A stretch of DNA of 64,000 bases from Physcia stellaris (lineage: Eukaryota > Ascomycota > Lecanoromycetes > Caliciales > Physciaceae): positions 124,001 to 188,000 of the forward strand of contig JABSSW010000001.1 in assembly GCA_018902385.1 (NCBI GenBank). Direction: 5' to 3'. This document shows, piece by piece, positions 1-12,323 of this stretch. The notes below the pieces were generated by a model. The model saw only the letters and a list, made by a program, of their open reading frames with translations. It had not been told where the DNA came from and did not search any database. Both the position numbers and the translations under genes were made by a program. Positions within the stretch are counted from its first letter, which is position 1. The number at the start of each line of letters is the position of its first letter.

Positions 1-559
1 ATCGACTGAGAAATGCGTCAAACAAGAACTGCGCTACAAGCGAAAAGATCTTCTCACAGGAGCCATTCCCGATCCCGAGATCGACTATTCTATCAGCGAG
101 GTTCTCAATCAACGCCCTTATGTTTCAGAGCTTCGCATCCAATCTCTGGAGTCTCATCCCAACAACTATCTCACATGGGCAGTACAAGTTCGCATGTACC
201 TGCTCGCACGCGGAGTCCTCTACGTCCTGGAGGAAAGCGACGAGGAAAACCTGCCGGGCATCTACGACAGCTTAAACACCACGCTGAGAGATCGAGACGA
301 TGCATTGGCGCGGTTTATCATCTCCACCGCGCTCACACGGCTTCAGTGTGTCCACGTTTATGACAAATCCACTGCGAAGCAATATTGGACCGCCGTTAAG
401 TTCTGGTACGGGCCGATGAGAGACGATACTGTTGAGAAATACGTTACCCCTACTCAGTTGATGGCGAAGATGGATGAGGATGTGAAATTGAACGAGGATG
501 GGAATGACGGAAAGGTGAAGAGGAGACGTGGGAAAGGGAGACGACGGGGACGCTCATGA
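1..559 (+). mobile_element. Gag-like fragment, Ty1/copia (UBN2-type), cut by window edge
   Basis: An open frame runs in from the left edge and ends at 559. It carries the layout of the gag-like domain of Ty1/copia elements: a segment with NYLTWAVQVRMYLL (a Trp and a short hydrophobic helix) followed about 60 residues later by a segment ending STAKQYWTAVKFWY, which resembles the 'TAKELWDAL' end of that domain. The C-terminus is a run of Lys/Arg, as in nucleic-acid-binding gag tails. No protease, integrase or reverse transcriptase is seen in the 2 kb to the right and no terminal repeat was noticed, so this is either one end of an old element, most of it outside the window, or a host gene derived from a gag. 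Age cannot be judged from one copy. The domain call is from memory of the family and is tentative. Confidence 0.4.
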
Positions 560-2736
560 TTAATCTGCTCGGTCAATGAACATTCATGGTGGATAGCACG
601 GTCTGCTGGTTGCTTGCAAATGCCCGAGAAAATGCTGAAGGGTTGACTACCTCCGCGTACAGATCCGCGTCCCCCTATTCCCACCATACCGACTTCTCCA
701 ATCCACTGAGAACACGAGGTCTACCTGGCTCCTGCAACGCTCAATATCAATAATTCAGCTTAACACAAAACCTACGTACTCTCTGGACATCATTTCGGCT
801 TCAAAAATCATCAAATTAAATACCATATCATCTCTAGAAACCGATCCACCATTCGCCATCTCGGCAGTTCCACAACCTGGAAACCTACCCTCAACCATAG
901 ATCCCTTTAAGAAGTTGCCCACGGAAGTACGGTAGGTAGTACTCCTCCTTAGTCCGCATCTTCAGACAAATTAACTCAAGCCGCGTCTCAGCCACGACCG
1001 TTCCTTTCGGCAGTGCAGTCCTTTCCAGTGTCATAGTTATAAAACAAAAATAACCAACCAGAATCATAGCTGGTGGCAAGGGCTAAAACAAGTAGCCTAT
1101 GAGATTGGGTCTATGAGTTGAATTGATACCCATGCCTACATATATTCAAACACCACCGTCGAGCGCATAGAACGAATAGGAACCAGAGTTTAGTATCCTG
1201 CATTGGGAGATCTCCGGACAGTATCCAGAAAATCCACTTGAGACGGCCAATCTCGATATTCCAGCCCGTCGTTCAATTCTTGTCAGCTGCTTTACCGGAA
1301 GAGTCCTCCTCCTTAACACCCTCTACGCCTCCCCCTCCACCCACGAGAAGCAAAGAGAACGAAGAGCGGCAGAGGTGTGATATCCAACCCAAAAAAAGTC
1401 GAGCTAAAGCCAAAGCGAACCCAATTTCCTGAAAAAATCAGGTCCCACATGACAGAGTTCCATCCCAATCTCTTCCCCCGCCCCTCCCTCCCCTCCCCCT
1501 CCTCTAATATGCACAGGGGGCCAAAAATACACAGAATATAAAGCTACAGCAGTCGCAGCCGCTGAAACCCCCAATGCAGTATTGAAGCCCCTGAAATCCC
1601 TCCAAACATCCGCTCCGCAAGAAAAAAAGGGGGGAAGGCCATAACGGAGAGCAATATTCCAAGACAGACCAGAAGACGGCGAAGCTATATATATGGGGAT
1701 GTCACCAAGACTCATTACAGGGCGAGGTGTGGTTCTCAGTGAAAACGGCCAAGGAAAGCATTCTGAATGTTAACTCCTCCCTCTTCTCACTGATACCTAA
1801 GCATCACCCACCACGCATGACGATCCGCACTTATCTCATGCTAATGCCTTCCTTGATAGTATCGTACAATCGAATCCACCTCCTCTTGAATCCCCTCCAA
1901 AATCAGTCCTTCATTATCTCGTCATCGATAGTTCATCTCTCCATTACTTCAAGCTCCGTCACAGTTTTCTCCCGCTTTAAGCAGCTCAAGAGGTATCCTC
2001 GGAACGGAACGTATAAGTGGGCTGCGTGAACATGGGAGTTATTCTCCAGACTTCAACTCCACAACGACACAATGACACAAACAATTCTCTATCCCTCATC
2101 CCCCTCCAATCCCCAAACCCATCCCCGCAAGCCCAACCCAACAGAGCGCCTTTCCCCTTCCCCTTCCCCTCAGCCTCAAGCCTCAACTCAATACGCAAAA
2201 GCATCCACTTCCATTCCTTTCTTCCTGTTCCAGAGAAATCGAATCGACACAACCAGCGTACTCCTCCCCAGAACCCACTTCCCCTTGCTAGCACCGGCGA
2301 TAGCGGAAATGCAAGTAGGAGAAAGATCAGGGCTCCGGGTGGAGTGGCAAAGACTAGGACTTGGGAAGCTAGATAAGGAGGGAAAGAGCGAAGGGAGAAC
2401 AGCATGCCGTAAGCGAGAGCATTTATAAAAAACACAAAGCGTGCCAGCGGTCCATAGAAACACCGATGCCAATCAGCGTAGCCGGGCTAAAGGTTGAATA
2501 CAAGGGGAGGGAGATTTTGGTAAGAAGCATTTATACATACACACATACATACACACGAACGTTGAAGTTTCCCGCTGAGGATGTAACAAGTGACGCTGAA
2601 TACTCCATGCTTGAACCAGACGCCGCAGACACATAGCCCCAGCGCTAATATGACATCCCCACAGCCCAGCGACGCCCGCTCCATAGACCATCGAAGAACA
2701 CAAAGTAATCCACTCTCAATTCACCACCCCCGGTCT
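560..2736. other. Gene-poor intergenic stretch
   Basis: No conserved reading frame is recognised on either strand in these 2.2 kb. The open frames present are short, overlap each other and are of pyrimidine-rich low-complexity composition, for example around 1470-1510 and 2080-2180. The stretch lies 3' of the LRR gene that ends at 2737. A small unrecognised membrane protein on the minus strand cannot be excluded. Confidence 0.5.
2532..2557. repeat. TACA/CA microsatellite
   Basis: A short array of alternating TACA and ACAC units, about 26 bases, visible directly in the sequence. It lies in the intergenic region just 3' of the LRR gene. Confidence 0.8.
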
Positions 2737-5700
2737 TTAGGAACCCACCTCCCCACCCCCACCCCCAATCCTCCCCATATTCAACAACTTCCCCACCATC
2801 CCCTCCCTAACCCTCGGATCCCTCTCCTCCAACTCCCTCAACTCCTCCGCCGTAGTCCCCAACCGTTCCAGCATCCCCTCCATCCCCACCTCCTTATACG
2901 CCTGCCTAATATCCTCCCCCGTGAGCGCCTCGCACCGTTCCCTCAGCTCCCTCAAATGCTGCGCCTCCGGCTCCTCCTCGCCCGTCGTGCCGTGCGCGTA
3001 ATCCAGCGTCTGGGGGCGCAGGATGTCGCGCCGGAGCTGCTGCCCGAAACGGTGCATGCGGCCTTCCTCGGCGGCTTGGCGCGAGGCGAGGGAGGTGTCG
3101 GAGGGGCGGCGGGAGATGATGGGGACGATGGATGGGGAGGAGGGGGAGGGGGAGAGTTGGTCTGGCGCGAAGGCTTCGGTGCGGTAGGTTGTGCGGGAGG
3201 AGGGGGAGAGGGGGTTGGTGTCGATTTCTGGAGCGGAGGGGTCGGAGGAGGAGAGGGAGGGGAGGGGAGCGGTGTTGTGCGCTGGGGAGAGGCGGCATTC
3301 GGGGTATTCGTTCTCGAAGCGTTCGATCATGCGCGAGAGGGTCGAGTCGAGGAATTGGAGACGTCCTTGGGGGAGCGTTAGTAATTGTTGAGGTAGGGGA
3401 TAGAAGGAAGGCTTACTGTAACTCATTACGTCGCCGGCTCGGGCTTCTTTGACTAGAGACGGCTGAAGGCGGGCTTGAATCTTCCTGGCACTGCCTAAAA
3501 GATTTTTCGACATCTCTTTCGCTTTGCCTTGATTGACCTGGCTTCCCTGTAGAACGTGCTTCGGCGTTGCTGTACCGCTGGCCATTGGGGACACATCGTG
3601 CGAGCCTCGTCGTCCATCGCGCGACCTGTTCAGGCAGACTCCCAGCGCCTTTACTACACCGGTGCCTCCAACGATGTAGTCATCGTCTGGTGCTGGCTCA
3701 TCACCCACATCTGGATCGTCATCTTCTATATGGCCAACAATGTGCAGCAGTACGTCAGGTACGGTGACATGTTTATCTTCTTCATGTGCATCATTCATTG
3801 CGGCGACCGCAGCCTCGTTATTCTCATTGAGGGGAAGACGTTCAAGATTCCGCAGAGAATAGGCAATAACCTGCTTCGCCAGTGCCTTGACCACTTCACT
3901 CGAGTCTGCACTTGGTACGTCAATATCGATACAGATGATCGTTCTAGATACTCTGACCGCAGCCATTAGAGAAGCGTAAAGAGCACAAGCTTCTTCCTGA
4001 GTGGATTCATCCTTTGCAGAAGCCAGAGGTGACAGAAGATGATTCTCGAGGATATTGAGATGTGCAAGTGCTTTGGTTTCCGGTAGTACCTCCGCCAAAG
4101 CGATGGCATGGTCGGGGGTCATTGCGACGTCCATCAAATGTACCCTTTTAAGGATAGGCAGCTGCGGGAGATGCTTGCGTAGAAGACTGAGAGCATTCGG
4201 CTGATTGGCGAACAGATCACGGTTGTGGGACAGGTCGATGAAGCGGAAATTCGGAAGCTTGACGAGTGCAGGGAACAGAGGTTCCAGAGACGACGCTTTG
4301 AGATTACAGTCTGCCAGACTTAGAGCGTACAGAGGGTTCTTCTCGTCCAGTGCATCGGCCAAAAGATGAAGATGTTCACTAAGATCATTTCCTCCAAGGT
4401 CGAGTCCTTCGCATTTCCCAGATTTCACATATCGTAAGATGTGGTGGAATCCATCCAAATTGATGCCGTTACTTGCAAGACCTAGCCTTGTCACACCGCA
4501 TTGCATGACTGAGTCTACAATCTTCTCGACCGTACCAAGCGGCAGACGACATTCACCCATTACTAGCTCCTCCAGATGTGATCCAGCAAGCCGTCCTGCA
4601 ATCGACTTTTCCAGAAGTGTAGATACGTCAATAGCGCCTTGTGTGCCTTCAGCACCCGTGCTTGGCTGCGGCAATGCTATGCCGGAGATATCTATAGCTT
4701 TGAGGGTTCTAGACATGTACAAGAAGAGACAGATGTGTTGCCACCCTTCTTTGCCTATCTTGGGATTATTCTTGAGCGAGACTTTTTCGACGACGCCGAG
4801 CTTCTCTGCTTTACCATGTTTGATGTCCTCAATCGCTTTTTTAGAAAGCTTCTTGTTGTGCTTGGCTTGTTCTGGTGTCTTTGCTGCCAGGAGTCCAGCA
4901 AGAATTACTCGCACAGCTTCATCACCCAAACCGCAATCTTCGAGTATCAGTTTCTTAACCGGAACAACAGCCAGATAGTCACTGAGAGTAATGATATCCG
5001 GCAGCTGCATCCAGAATCCAGATAGATCCAGACATGATACGATTCCTGGAGTAGCAACTGGACAGGCATTTGGTGACGAGATCTGCTCTGAGATCCGCTT
5101 CAAGATTGGCGTCTCTCGCAGTTGGCAGCAACGTCGATAAATCCGGAGAGGGTCGGTGGTAGGGCGGTCCGAAGCTTTAGGCGGTGTATTGGCTCCATTA
5201 GGTGGTGATTCTGCCACGTCGCTACTGTTGCTGCTTTCTTGCTTAATTTCTCTAGGCTTCTCACCGTTGGATATACTTTCCGCTCGCTTGCGCTCCTTTC
5301 TTTCTTTTCTCTCCGCTTCCGACCGTTTCTTCTTTTCCCTTTTTCGAGTTGGGCCTGCTTCACCTTCGACTGAGCCTGCTGCAGTGTAATTCTGAGAATT
5401 TAAATTTTCCCCCGACTCTTTCACCACTCCTTCCGCTTCCTTCTCACATGTAACCGCCTGTGGGTTTTTCAGCGCAGCACCTTCACCCTTCTTAAGCTTT
5501 TGATCTTTCCGCTTTCTGGAGTCGACTTGATTCTCCAGAACCGTGAGACTTGGTCTTCGCCCTGGTGGAGGTGGAGGCGGTGAAGGTTCATCCGGTTCTT
5601 CCTCGCTGTACTTCGCTGGAGCAGCAATCTCCACATCGACTGAGAACGAGACTCGCCGTAACTTTGCTGCCGCTAGATCTGGAATTTTGCACCGCTCACG

Positions 5701-6484
5701 GTATGGATCAACGTTCATGACTTTTCGTGGGACTATTCCACCTGTGCTTGAAGGTTTCGCGGCAAGGGTTGCTCCACCACTGGATGATAATCTTCTGAGC
5801 GCACTTGACAAGAAAGACGGATGACTAGATTTAGGTGGTGTGGCTGACGGTGAGGGACTTGGGGACTCGGACTTCTTGACGTCTTTAGGACCTGGAGAGC
5901 TAGGAACGCTGAGTGAATTCGGAGACTCAATTTGCGGACTTGGGCTTGTCATTGAAGTTGAAGTTGATGCCGGAGACGCAGGGGTGGAGGAGCTGTTCGA
6001 GCTGGAAGAGAATTTAGAGCTGATACTAGACATCCATGAGTTCCGTCGACCCAGTGAAAGTGCGGGGCTGGGTTTTGGATCCTTGGTGCCTCTCTGAGCT
6101 GCTTGTGCTGGGGTTGAAGGCGCATCCTTGTCGGTATTCGCTCGGGTTGGGAGATGAGGTCGATGTATATGATGACTGGCATGGTTCGTTCCCGAGACAT
6201 CTCCGTTGCTGGTCTTTTCTGGGATTGAATTGTCTTGTCGCTGGCTTGGGGTCGGCGTTTCCTCTTTTGTAGGCGCATCGGCGATGGGACTTGTTTCTGC
6301 TTCTGATGTCTTTATGTGCTCATGAGGATGGCCTAATGAGCGAAGTGATCAGCGAGACATTCCAGAACGGTAGACAGACTATCCCAGCTTCGACTCTTGC
6401 TCTCGGTCATCTCTCATGGGCATTGTGCTTACCTTTCTTCGTGTGGTGCAGCCAGCTGACATCAACCCCATGGATGCCCTCCAT
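2737..6484 (-). CDS. Leucine-rich-repeat protein with PP1-docking motif (PPP1R37-like)
   Basis: Model: exons 6484-6433, 6332-3417 and 3365-2737, giving about 1198 residues. Exon 1 encodes MEGIHGVDVSWLHHTKK; its GTAAGC donor joins TTAG at 6333 in phase. The second intron (3416-3366, 51 nt) has GTAAGC, a perfect TACTAAC branch point and CAAG; because 51 is a multiple of three the unspliced frame also stays open. The N-terminal third is Ser/Pro/Lys-rich and disordered. At about residue 244 lies RRVSFSVDV, a textbook RVxF docking site for protein phosphatase 1. The middle (about 430-800) holds irregular leucine-rich repeats of the RNI type, and the C-terminus is again charged and low-complexity. 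LRR plus RVxF is the arrangement of animal PPP1R37, so a PP1 regulatory or targeting role is inferred. Long open frames on the opposite strand at 2590-3452 are shadows of its biased codons. Confidence 0.85.
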
Positions 6485-7071
6485 GATATTTGACGTCCAA
6501 AGCTGTTCAGAGTGGCAGTTCCAGCAACTCGCGCGTCTCGTGAGAAGTCGGAGGCGATTCGGCGAGCGGGGTCGAGCTACATCATTGGAGATGGTGTGAC
6601 TGTCGAAAACATATCGTGGGCAAAGTGCTTGTCGACATGGTGTTACGAAGCGATCTTGACATGCGAGCAATCCGGCGATGTGATCGGGGGATGACCAAGA
6701 GTGCGACGTTGGATCCGATTGCTGAGCTGACTCGGTTGGCTAAGTACGAGGTAGCTAAAGTACCCCGAGTGAAGCGGGGGAGGCGAGAGGATGCTCGCTT
6801 CCAATTCCACGCTCAACTGCATGAGATTCCATCTTTACTCGATGAGCAATCCTAATTAGTAATATAAAGGTCACGACAATGCATCAGGATGCAAGATTAG
6901 AATGATCCTGTCCAACTCTGCCACTAGAACAACGCTAGAGAATAATGCTAAAGTATCACGGAATCTACCAACAACTCCAATTTTCTGATCATGATGCTTG
7001 ATACATCCTTTCATGTCCATATATCACCCGAGATGCAGCCTGTCTCTTTTCTATCCTTGGTGTTTCCTGAT

Positions 7072-9413
7072 TCAACCACAAGCACTCAAGCCGCTCGGCT
7101 TTACCGCAGTGTCGTCGACCTTCAGCATTTCCCTCCCAATTCCTCGACCCTTGCCCTCCTGTCTGGTGATTTCTTCCACAGCTTTCAAAAGCTCGTACTC
7201 TATCTCTCCCGAAACCACACTGTCGTTTTGGTATTCTTGATGGTTGCGAACAAAGTGTCGTATCCATTTGGCGCCCGTCCATAACTGCCCGGAAGCTCGC
7301 TTTCGAATCAGATCAAGATATCGTGCAAGCTCACACCTGGTCTCCACATCGACGTTTACACTGTTGAGATAGGACTCAACAAGTGGGATCAACCCAGGGA
7401 AGCTTCCCGCGCCTGCTTGACCGTTGATGATTTCATTGATCGTCATGAGGGAGTGTTCGTCTTCCACAGGGCCTGTAGGTGTTGGTGGTCGAGAGACCGG
7501 AGCAGGCGTACAGGTACCGGATGCGCTGCCATTCGTTTTGACAGGCCTCGGAGGCAGTGGATCGTTGCGGAAGTGGAATTTCTGATCCAATACAGCGTCA
7601 CGGATGTGGGCAGTCTCCATATTCTGGGTCGTCAATGGTATGGGAATGTAGAAATTGAGGTCGAAGCTGAGGATCGCCCGGGTGACGAGAACAATGAAGA
7701 CTGAGAATGCTGCATTCTCGAAATCAGTGATTTGGATCTCCATGGGTCGGAATTCCACACGCCAGCCCGTATCTTTGTCGGGAGGAGGCGGTTTAAAGCG
7801 CATGTGCTGCCAGTTGGTTGACTGCAGATTTTCGAAATGGTCCGTCTTGGTAAGGTCGAGGGTCTGTAAGTCTTCACCAAAGATGACGATAGGATCCCGT
7901 ATAAAGAGATGTGCGAAATGTGTAGCCAGGAGATCGTCCATTCCACCATCCAGTAGCCGCCGTTTCAACTTTTCGTCAACAACCAGGTCTGGGTCCATGT
8001 ACTCCTTCCGCAAACGACGGTCCTGAGATATGTATGTTGAATTAGAGGCATACCTCGATTTTGGTACTCTCCAACGGTCGTTTTTCAGTGGCTAGGACGC
8101 ATTAGCAAACCACCTCCCAGGACATGGACAAGTCATCGGTATACCTTTTCGCCCAGCTCTTCTGGTGTTCGATCATCGACCGCTCTGCTGATCTGATTCC
8201 ACCGGACGTCCGTATCTGCAAGAAAGCCCTTATAGATAGGAGTAGCAGCGGTCAAGGCCAACATTATAGGGCCAAGCGGACTCAATTGATCATAAAGCCG
8301 TCGACCCTCGGTAATGTTCTTAGCTTGAAATGTAATCTGCAAGCAACAGCTCCCCATCCCAAACGCCATAGCGTCCATGTAAATGTGATCCTCCTTTGCA
8401 GCACCATTCCTCACATCGTCGTCTTCCGGCCACTTGTGTAAGTCATATTCCACAGTAGGGTCGTTGAACGGACGAGATGTGTTTATGTCCTGGAAAATTG
8501 GGACATTTATCTCCACCTTCCGTCCTCTTCGGGACCTAATGTTTGCAGCCAGTGTTGGAAATCTAATGTGCGGATTCGCGATCTCATCCGGCAGAAACTG
8601 CGACCTAAGCCTCTCGCCGGAAGGAGGATAGTAGGGTGTAGTGAAAGTATCTCTTGTACCCAGTCGAGGGAAGGTAGTCAACGTTATAGGATACTCGTTG
8701 GGTTCCATGTGATCGATCGCGATTTCGCGCCTGTAGCACCAAATCAGGCCCCACCCGCCTTAATATAGCGATGGAGCTTTTGACAAACCGCCATTTCATG
8801 TTCGGCTCAACGTCGAGAAGATCTTTGAAACCTATTCCCCATGGCCTTCCCGGTGTTGCTTCCAACATGAAACGGCCAAACTCGGGGTGAAAAATGGGTA
8901 ACGCATCGCCATGGCTGTCGACCGTCAGAACTTTATCTGAGTATTAATTGAGATGCTTCCTACCTGGCAACAGACTGGAGGTCAGGCACGCATCCCCCCT
9001 GCTTGCACAACTCTTCATCTTTTGCGAGTGCATCTAGAATATCGGCTTGCCGTAAAGATAGCTTGGCTTTTTGTGCTCAGTATCGTAAACCACAACTAGG
9101 TATTCGATCTATTGAGTGTCAGACCCTCCCTATACTCTCATGTGACAAATTCTCCGTACTTCATCTCCCCATAACAGTGCATCCCGCTCTTTACCCTTGG
9201 CACGGTTCCAGATAGCGAGCAATTGCTGGAGTCGAATGAGCCATTGCTGGAGGGTAAGTGTAGCGACATTCACACCTCAATTCCCCATTCGCGAACTTGA
9301 TTGGCTTTTTGCTTGGCTTCTGGCCAAGCTAGAGGTGTACCAGTGGCCCTACGAAGTACGAGTTAGCTGTAAGCTATCGTAGCTGGGTGCTATAAGACAT
9401 ACAAAAGTCCCAT
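7072..9413 (-). CDS. GSH1: Glutamate-cysteine ligase catalytic subunit
   Basis: First and rate-limiting enzyme of glutathione synthesis (ATP + Glu + Cys to gamma-glutamylcysteine, cytosol). Seven exons: 9413-9403, 9348-9276, 9225-9160, 9108-8964, 8914-8789, 8730-8145, 8091-7072; introns are 49-58 nt. The start MGLLATGTPLAWPEAK follows an 11-nt first exon. Family landmarks seen are LLWGDEIEY, FHPEFGRFMLEATPG, EPNEYPITLTTFPRLG, CCLQITFQA, and WRVEFRPMEIQITDFENAAF. The assembled product is about 675 residues, normal for eukaryotic GCL. One anomaly: within exon 4 the frame changes between YDTEHKK and AKLSLRQADIL at a run of five T (five A on the coding strand, 9068-9072); one extra A would restore it. 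All other exon phases agree, so an assembly error is likelier than a dead gene. A TTACTAA site lies about 110 nt upstream. Confidence 0.93.
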
Positions 9414-11536
9414 GGTGGAAAGGTCAAGGTGTTGAGATGTTCAGATCCCTAAGAAACTTTACGAGGGCGGACGGACAGATTCTCAAAGACAGCCGATGGC
9501 TTTCGAAGAGTTCACCCCGGATTACTAAACGTCTGACACGGCCATATGAAATCGGTGTGTGGAACGTAAGTATTATGTGACTTTAAGCTAGACTCTGGAA
9601 GTTGAATAAGAGTGTTGATTAGCGCATCCAGAAAATTTCGAAGACACCTTATCCTTGGCTGCGCGACTCGGTGCGCAACAGGACTATGGATAGGATTGGG
9701 CAAAGTATCAATTGGAGACTTTGCTGCCGCTTGCAAAGCCAACGCCTCGTGAACGGCATTGGTGAAAGCCGTCATTCTGGCGCAATAAGAAGATGACGAT
9801 GACCAAGCCGACCGAGGGCGGGAATGACGATTTGTTCTGGCAGCTCTTGGCGCCAAGAGTTGGACAGCAGCAAAGCAAACCTTAGGGCTATCTCAGGGTT
9901 GAACATCCGGCTACCAAATATCTCTCAACTCTAAGTAAGTGTAATTTTACTTAACCCTTCAAATATCAATGTTAGAGAAACGAGGGCGATGTGATGCCAA
10001 TACATATGAGTGATCAAAATGACGAAGAAGTATCCTACTTTTCGGCTTTGACTTCAAACGTCTTCTAGATTGATTATATTTGTACTCTATCAAATCCCTA
10101 TTATAATGTATCAGAGCTCCTTCCAAGGTGTATAGTTACAGCCTCCACGATTGATAATCTTGAAAATTAAATGTCTGGAGACAACAGTGACTGGTCCTCC
10201 GCTTTCTTCGAAACAAGATCTACGAAAATCTTTATGCATGTAGGTTAACGGACTTCAACGACATGTGAAAAAGCCTTCCAGGATCTAAATCGCGCGAGAT
10301 CGACCCTAATAACGGCACAGGACTTGAGAGTCTGCTCTACAATCTGTGAAAACGGCTGGCTAAGACCAAGACAAGGAGAGTCATAGTGGTCATCCAATCT
10401 CACACAAGTGGTAGACCAGAGATTCTACTAGGCTCAAACAGAAAATGTTATGAAGCATTATGAAGCACCCGAAAGTAGAGGTTGTTCAAATCCGTACGAG
10501 TAAAAACGGGCAATAAAACATCGGAATCGATGAACTTATAGCCTGAATGCGACTGTCCAGAATCCGATTCTATCTACAACAGTGGTGATAAAAACTGATG
10601 AGGAACATGATCTGAAAATGCTGACGTGGAAGAAGGCTTCTTTGGAGAAAAGTGCATATTATTGCTAAATAGCGCTACAAAAAGTGGCATTGGAACAAGG
10701 ATCACAATCTACATCTGTAAGAAGACGCCATCCAGAACGTGGGGCAGAATATATGGAATAAGACGGGAGCGTTTTTATCTTAGGAAGCCTAGGTTGGGTA
10801 GCCGTCAGATGACAGTAGCCCCTTCTACTTCCTGTCATGGGGCTTATTGAAGGGACCATCGTCTAAAGCAGAGGTAGATGGTGTGATAGGGGCGGTGGCC
10901 TGAGGCGCATTCGATAGGATGCATAGAGACCCGGGATTCTGATCTGTTCTTTCGAACGAAGCATAGTCGTGAGATATTGACATCGCCAGAATCTTTCTAT
11001 GAAGCTCTCTTTAACGACCTGCTACCTCATAAAGCTTGATGAGTCGATTATTTACAGCAACAGTTTTGCTTGATGCATTCCAGACGAGAGTGAACATGAA
11101 ATGCTCACGATTTCTCGATTTCGAGAGGTGGAATCTCAAACCAAAAGTCACAAGACGCCAGATGCTTGGCACGCGCCTACTAGCGCTTTTGGCATTAGCG
11201 CGCAATCGCGATCGCTGTCGTCTTCAGATCTTGGGCAGCCAGTCAGGGTGTCTGAATCCAGCTTTGCGTACCGAGTACATCATGAAATTTGGTCAGTGAA
11301 TTACGCACGCGAGCACAGCAACATTCAACCGTACCAGTCGTGCATCAGATGAAAAGATTGCCAATGGCTGACCAGAAGCTATGCTCGTGCTGCATGGCTA
11401 GTGTCGACCATCCGAGGCTCTGACGTTGACGGTTGATGCATGGAGAATAATGGAGAATAATGAATGAGAAGCGTCTACTACCTACTCGTAAGACTAGCAC
11501 CTCATCCCAAACATCGTCACCGAAAGAACTCAAGCC
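9414..11536. other. Intergenic stretch without recognisable gene
   Basis: Apart from the GSH1 promoter at its left end, nothing conserved is recognised over 2.1 kb. The longest open frames (9512-9856 minus, 10626-10850 plus, 11036-11299 plus) have no familiar domains and no supporting splice structure. The composition is more A+T-rich than the neighbouring genes, as in old non-coding sequence. No tRNA-like fold or terminal repeats were noticed. Confidence 0.5.
9522..9528. promoter_or_regulatory. Candidate Yap1/AP-1 response element
   Basis: The heptamer TTACTAA lies 109 nt upstream of the GSH1 start codon. This is the preferred site of Yap1-type bZIP oxidative-stress regulators, and GSH1 is a known Yap1 target in budding yeast. 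A single 7-mer can occur by chance, so the support is its position and the identity of the gene. Confidence 0.35.
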
Positions 11537-12323
11537 ATGTCTGAATCCCGAATCCTAATCATCAATCCCAACTCCAACGCCTCAATGACCGACGGCCTCC
11601 ACGCACCCATCGAAGGACTCGGATACAACAACGTATGCCCCCTCCAGCTCCAGCCCCTCAACCCACGAACCCTGACACCACAGCCTCCAGACAACCTACA
11701 CGTACCACACCGCCCCCGCACCCTCACCACCCTCAATCAACAACCTCGCCGACGCCGAGAAATCCTCCGAAGTGACCTTACCCACCGTGCTCCCCCTGAT
11801 CTCCACGCACGACGCCTTCCTCGTAGCCTGCTACTCTCCGCACCCACTCGTCCCTGCCCTCAAAGAACATACCTCGAAGCCCGTGCTTGGGATCTTCGAA
11901 GCCAGCGTCGCAACCGCTATCGCTCTCCTCGGTAATAAAGAGCGTTTCGGGATTGTCTCGACGGGGAAGGTATGGCGTGAGATCTTAGGGAATGCGATGA
12001 GAGAGGAGGTGCTCGGAGCAGAGAAAGCGGAGAAGGTGTTCGCGGGCGTGGAGACGTTGGGCCTCAATGCGGGTGATTTGCACGGCGGAGAGGGAGAAGA
12101 GGATGTGAAGAAGAAGGTGCAGGCTGCCACGGGACGGCTCATTGAAAGTGGCGGAGATGGAGAGGGTAAGGTGAGTGTTGTGGTCCTGGGCTGTGCGGGC
12201 ATGGCGGGGATGGAAGAATGGGTTCGGGAGGAGGTGAAGGAGAGGGGGAAGGATGTCAAGGTTGTGGATGGTGTTAAAGCTGGGGTGGGGATATTGCAAG
12301 GACTTGTGAGGGGGAGATTTTAA
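11537..12323 (+). CDS. Asp/Glu/hydantoin racemase family protein (DCG1-like)
   Basis: Two exons, 11537-11632 and 11691-12323, joined by a 58-nt intron (GTATGC, branch CTGAC, CAG) give 242 residues, the usual length for DCG1. The N-terminus MSESRILIINPNSNASMTDG is the family signature. The two cysteines used by this fold for racemisation are present: the first in VACYSPHP, the second in LGCAGMAGMEEW. The C-terminus ends VVDGVKAGVG, also typical. Budding yeast DCG1 is expressed with allantoin/nitrogen-catabolite genes and bacterial relatives racemise hydantoins, so a role in purine or allantoin breakdown is plausible but unproven. The gene stands alone; no other allantoin-pathway enzyme is next to it, although a nucleobase/allantoin-type permease lies 18 kb away. 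Confidence 0.9.

Noticed and set aside
2590-3452. Long plus-strand frames opposite the LRR gene
   Set aside because: They mirror the Pro/Ser/Gly-rich codons of the minus-strand gene and resemble no protein.
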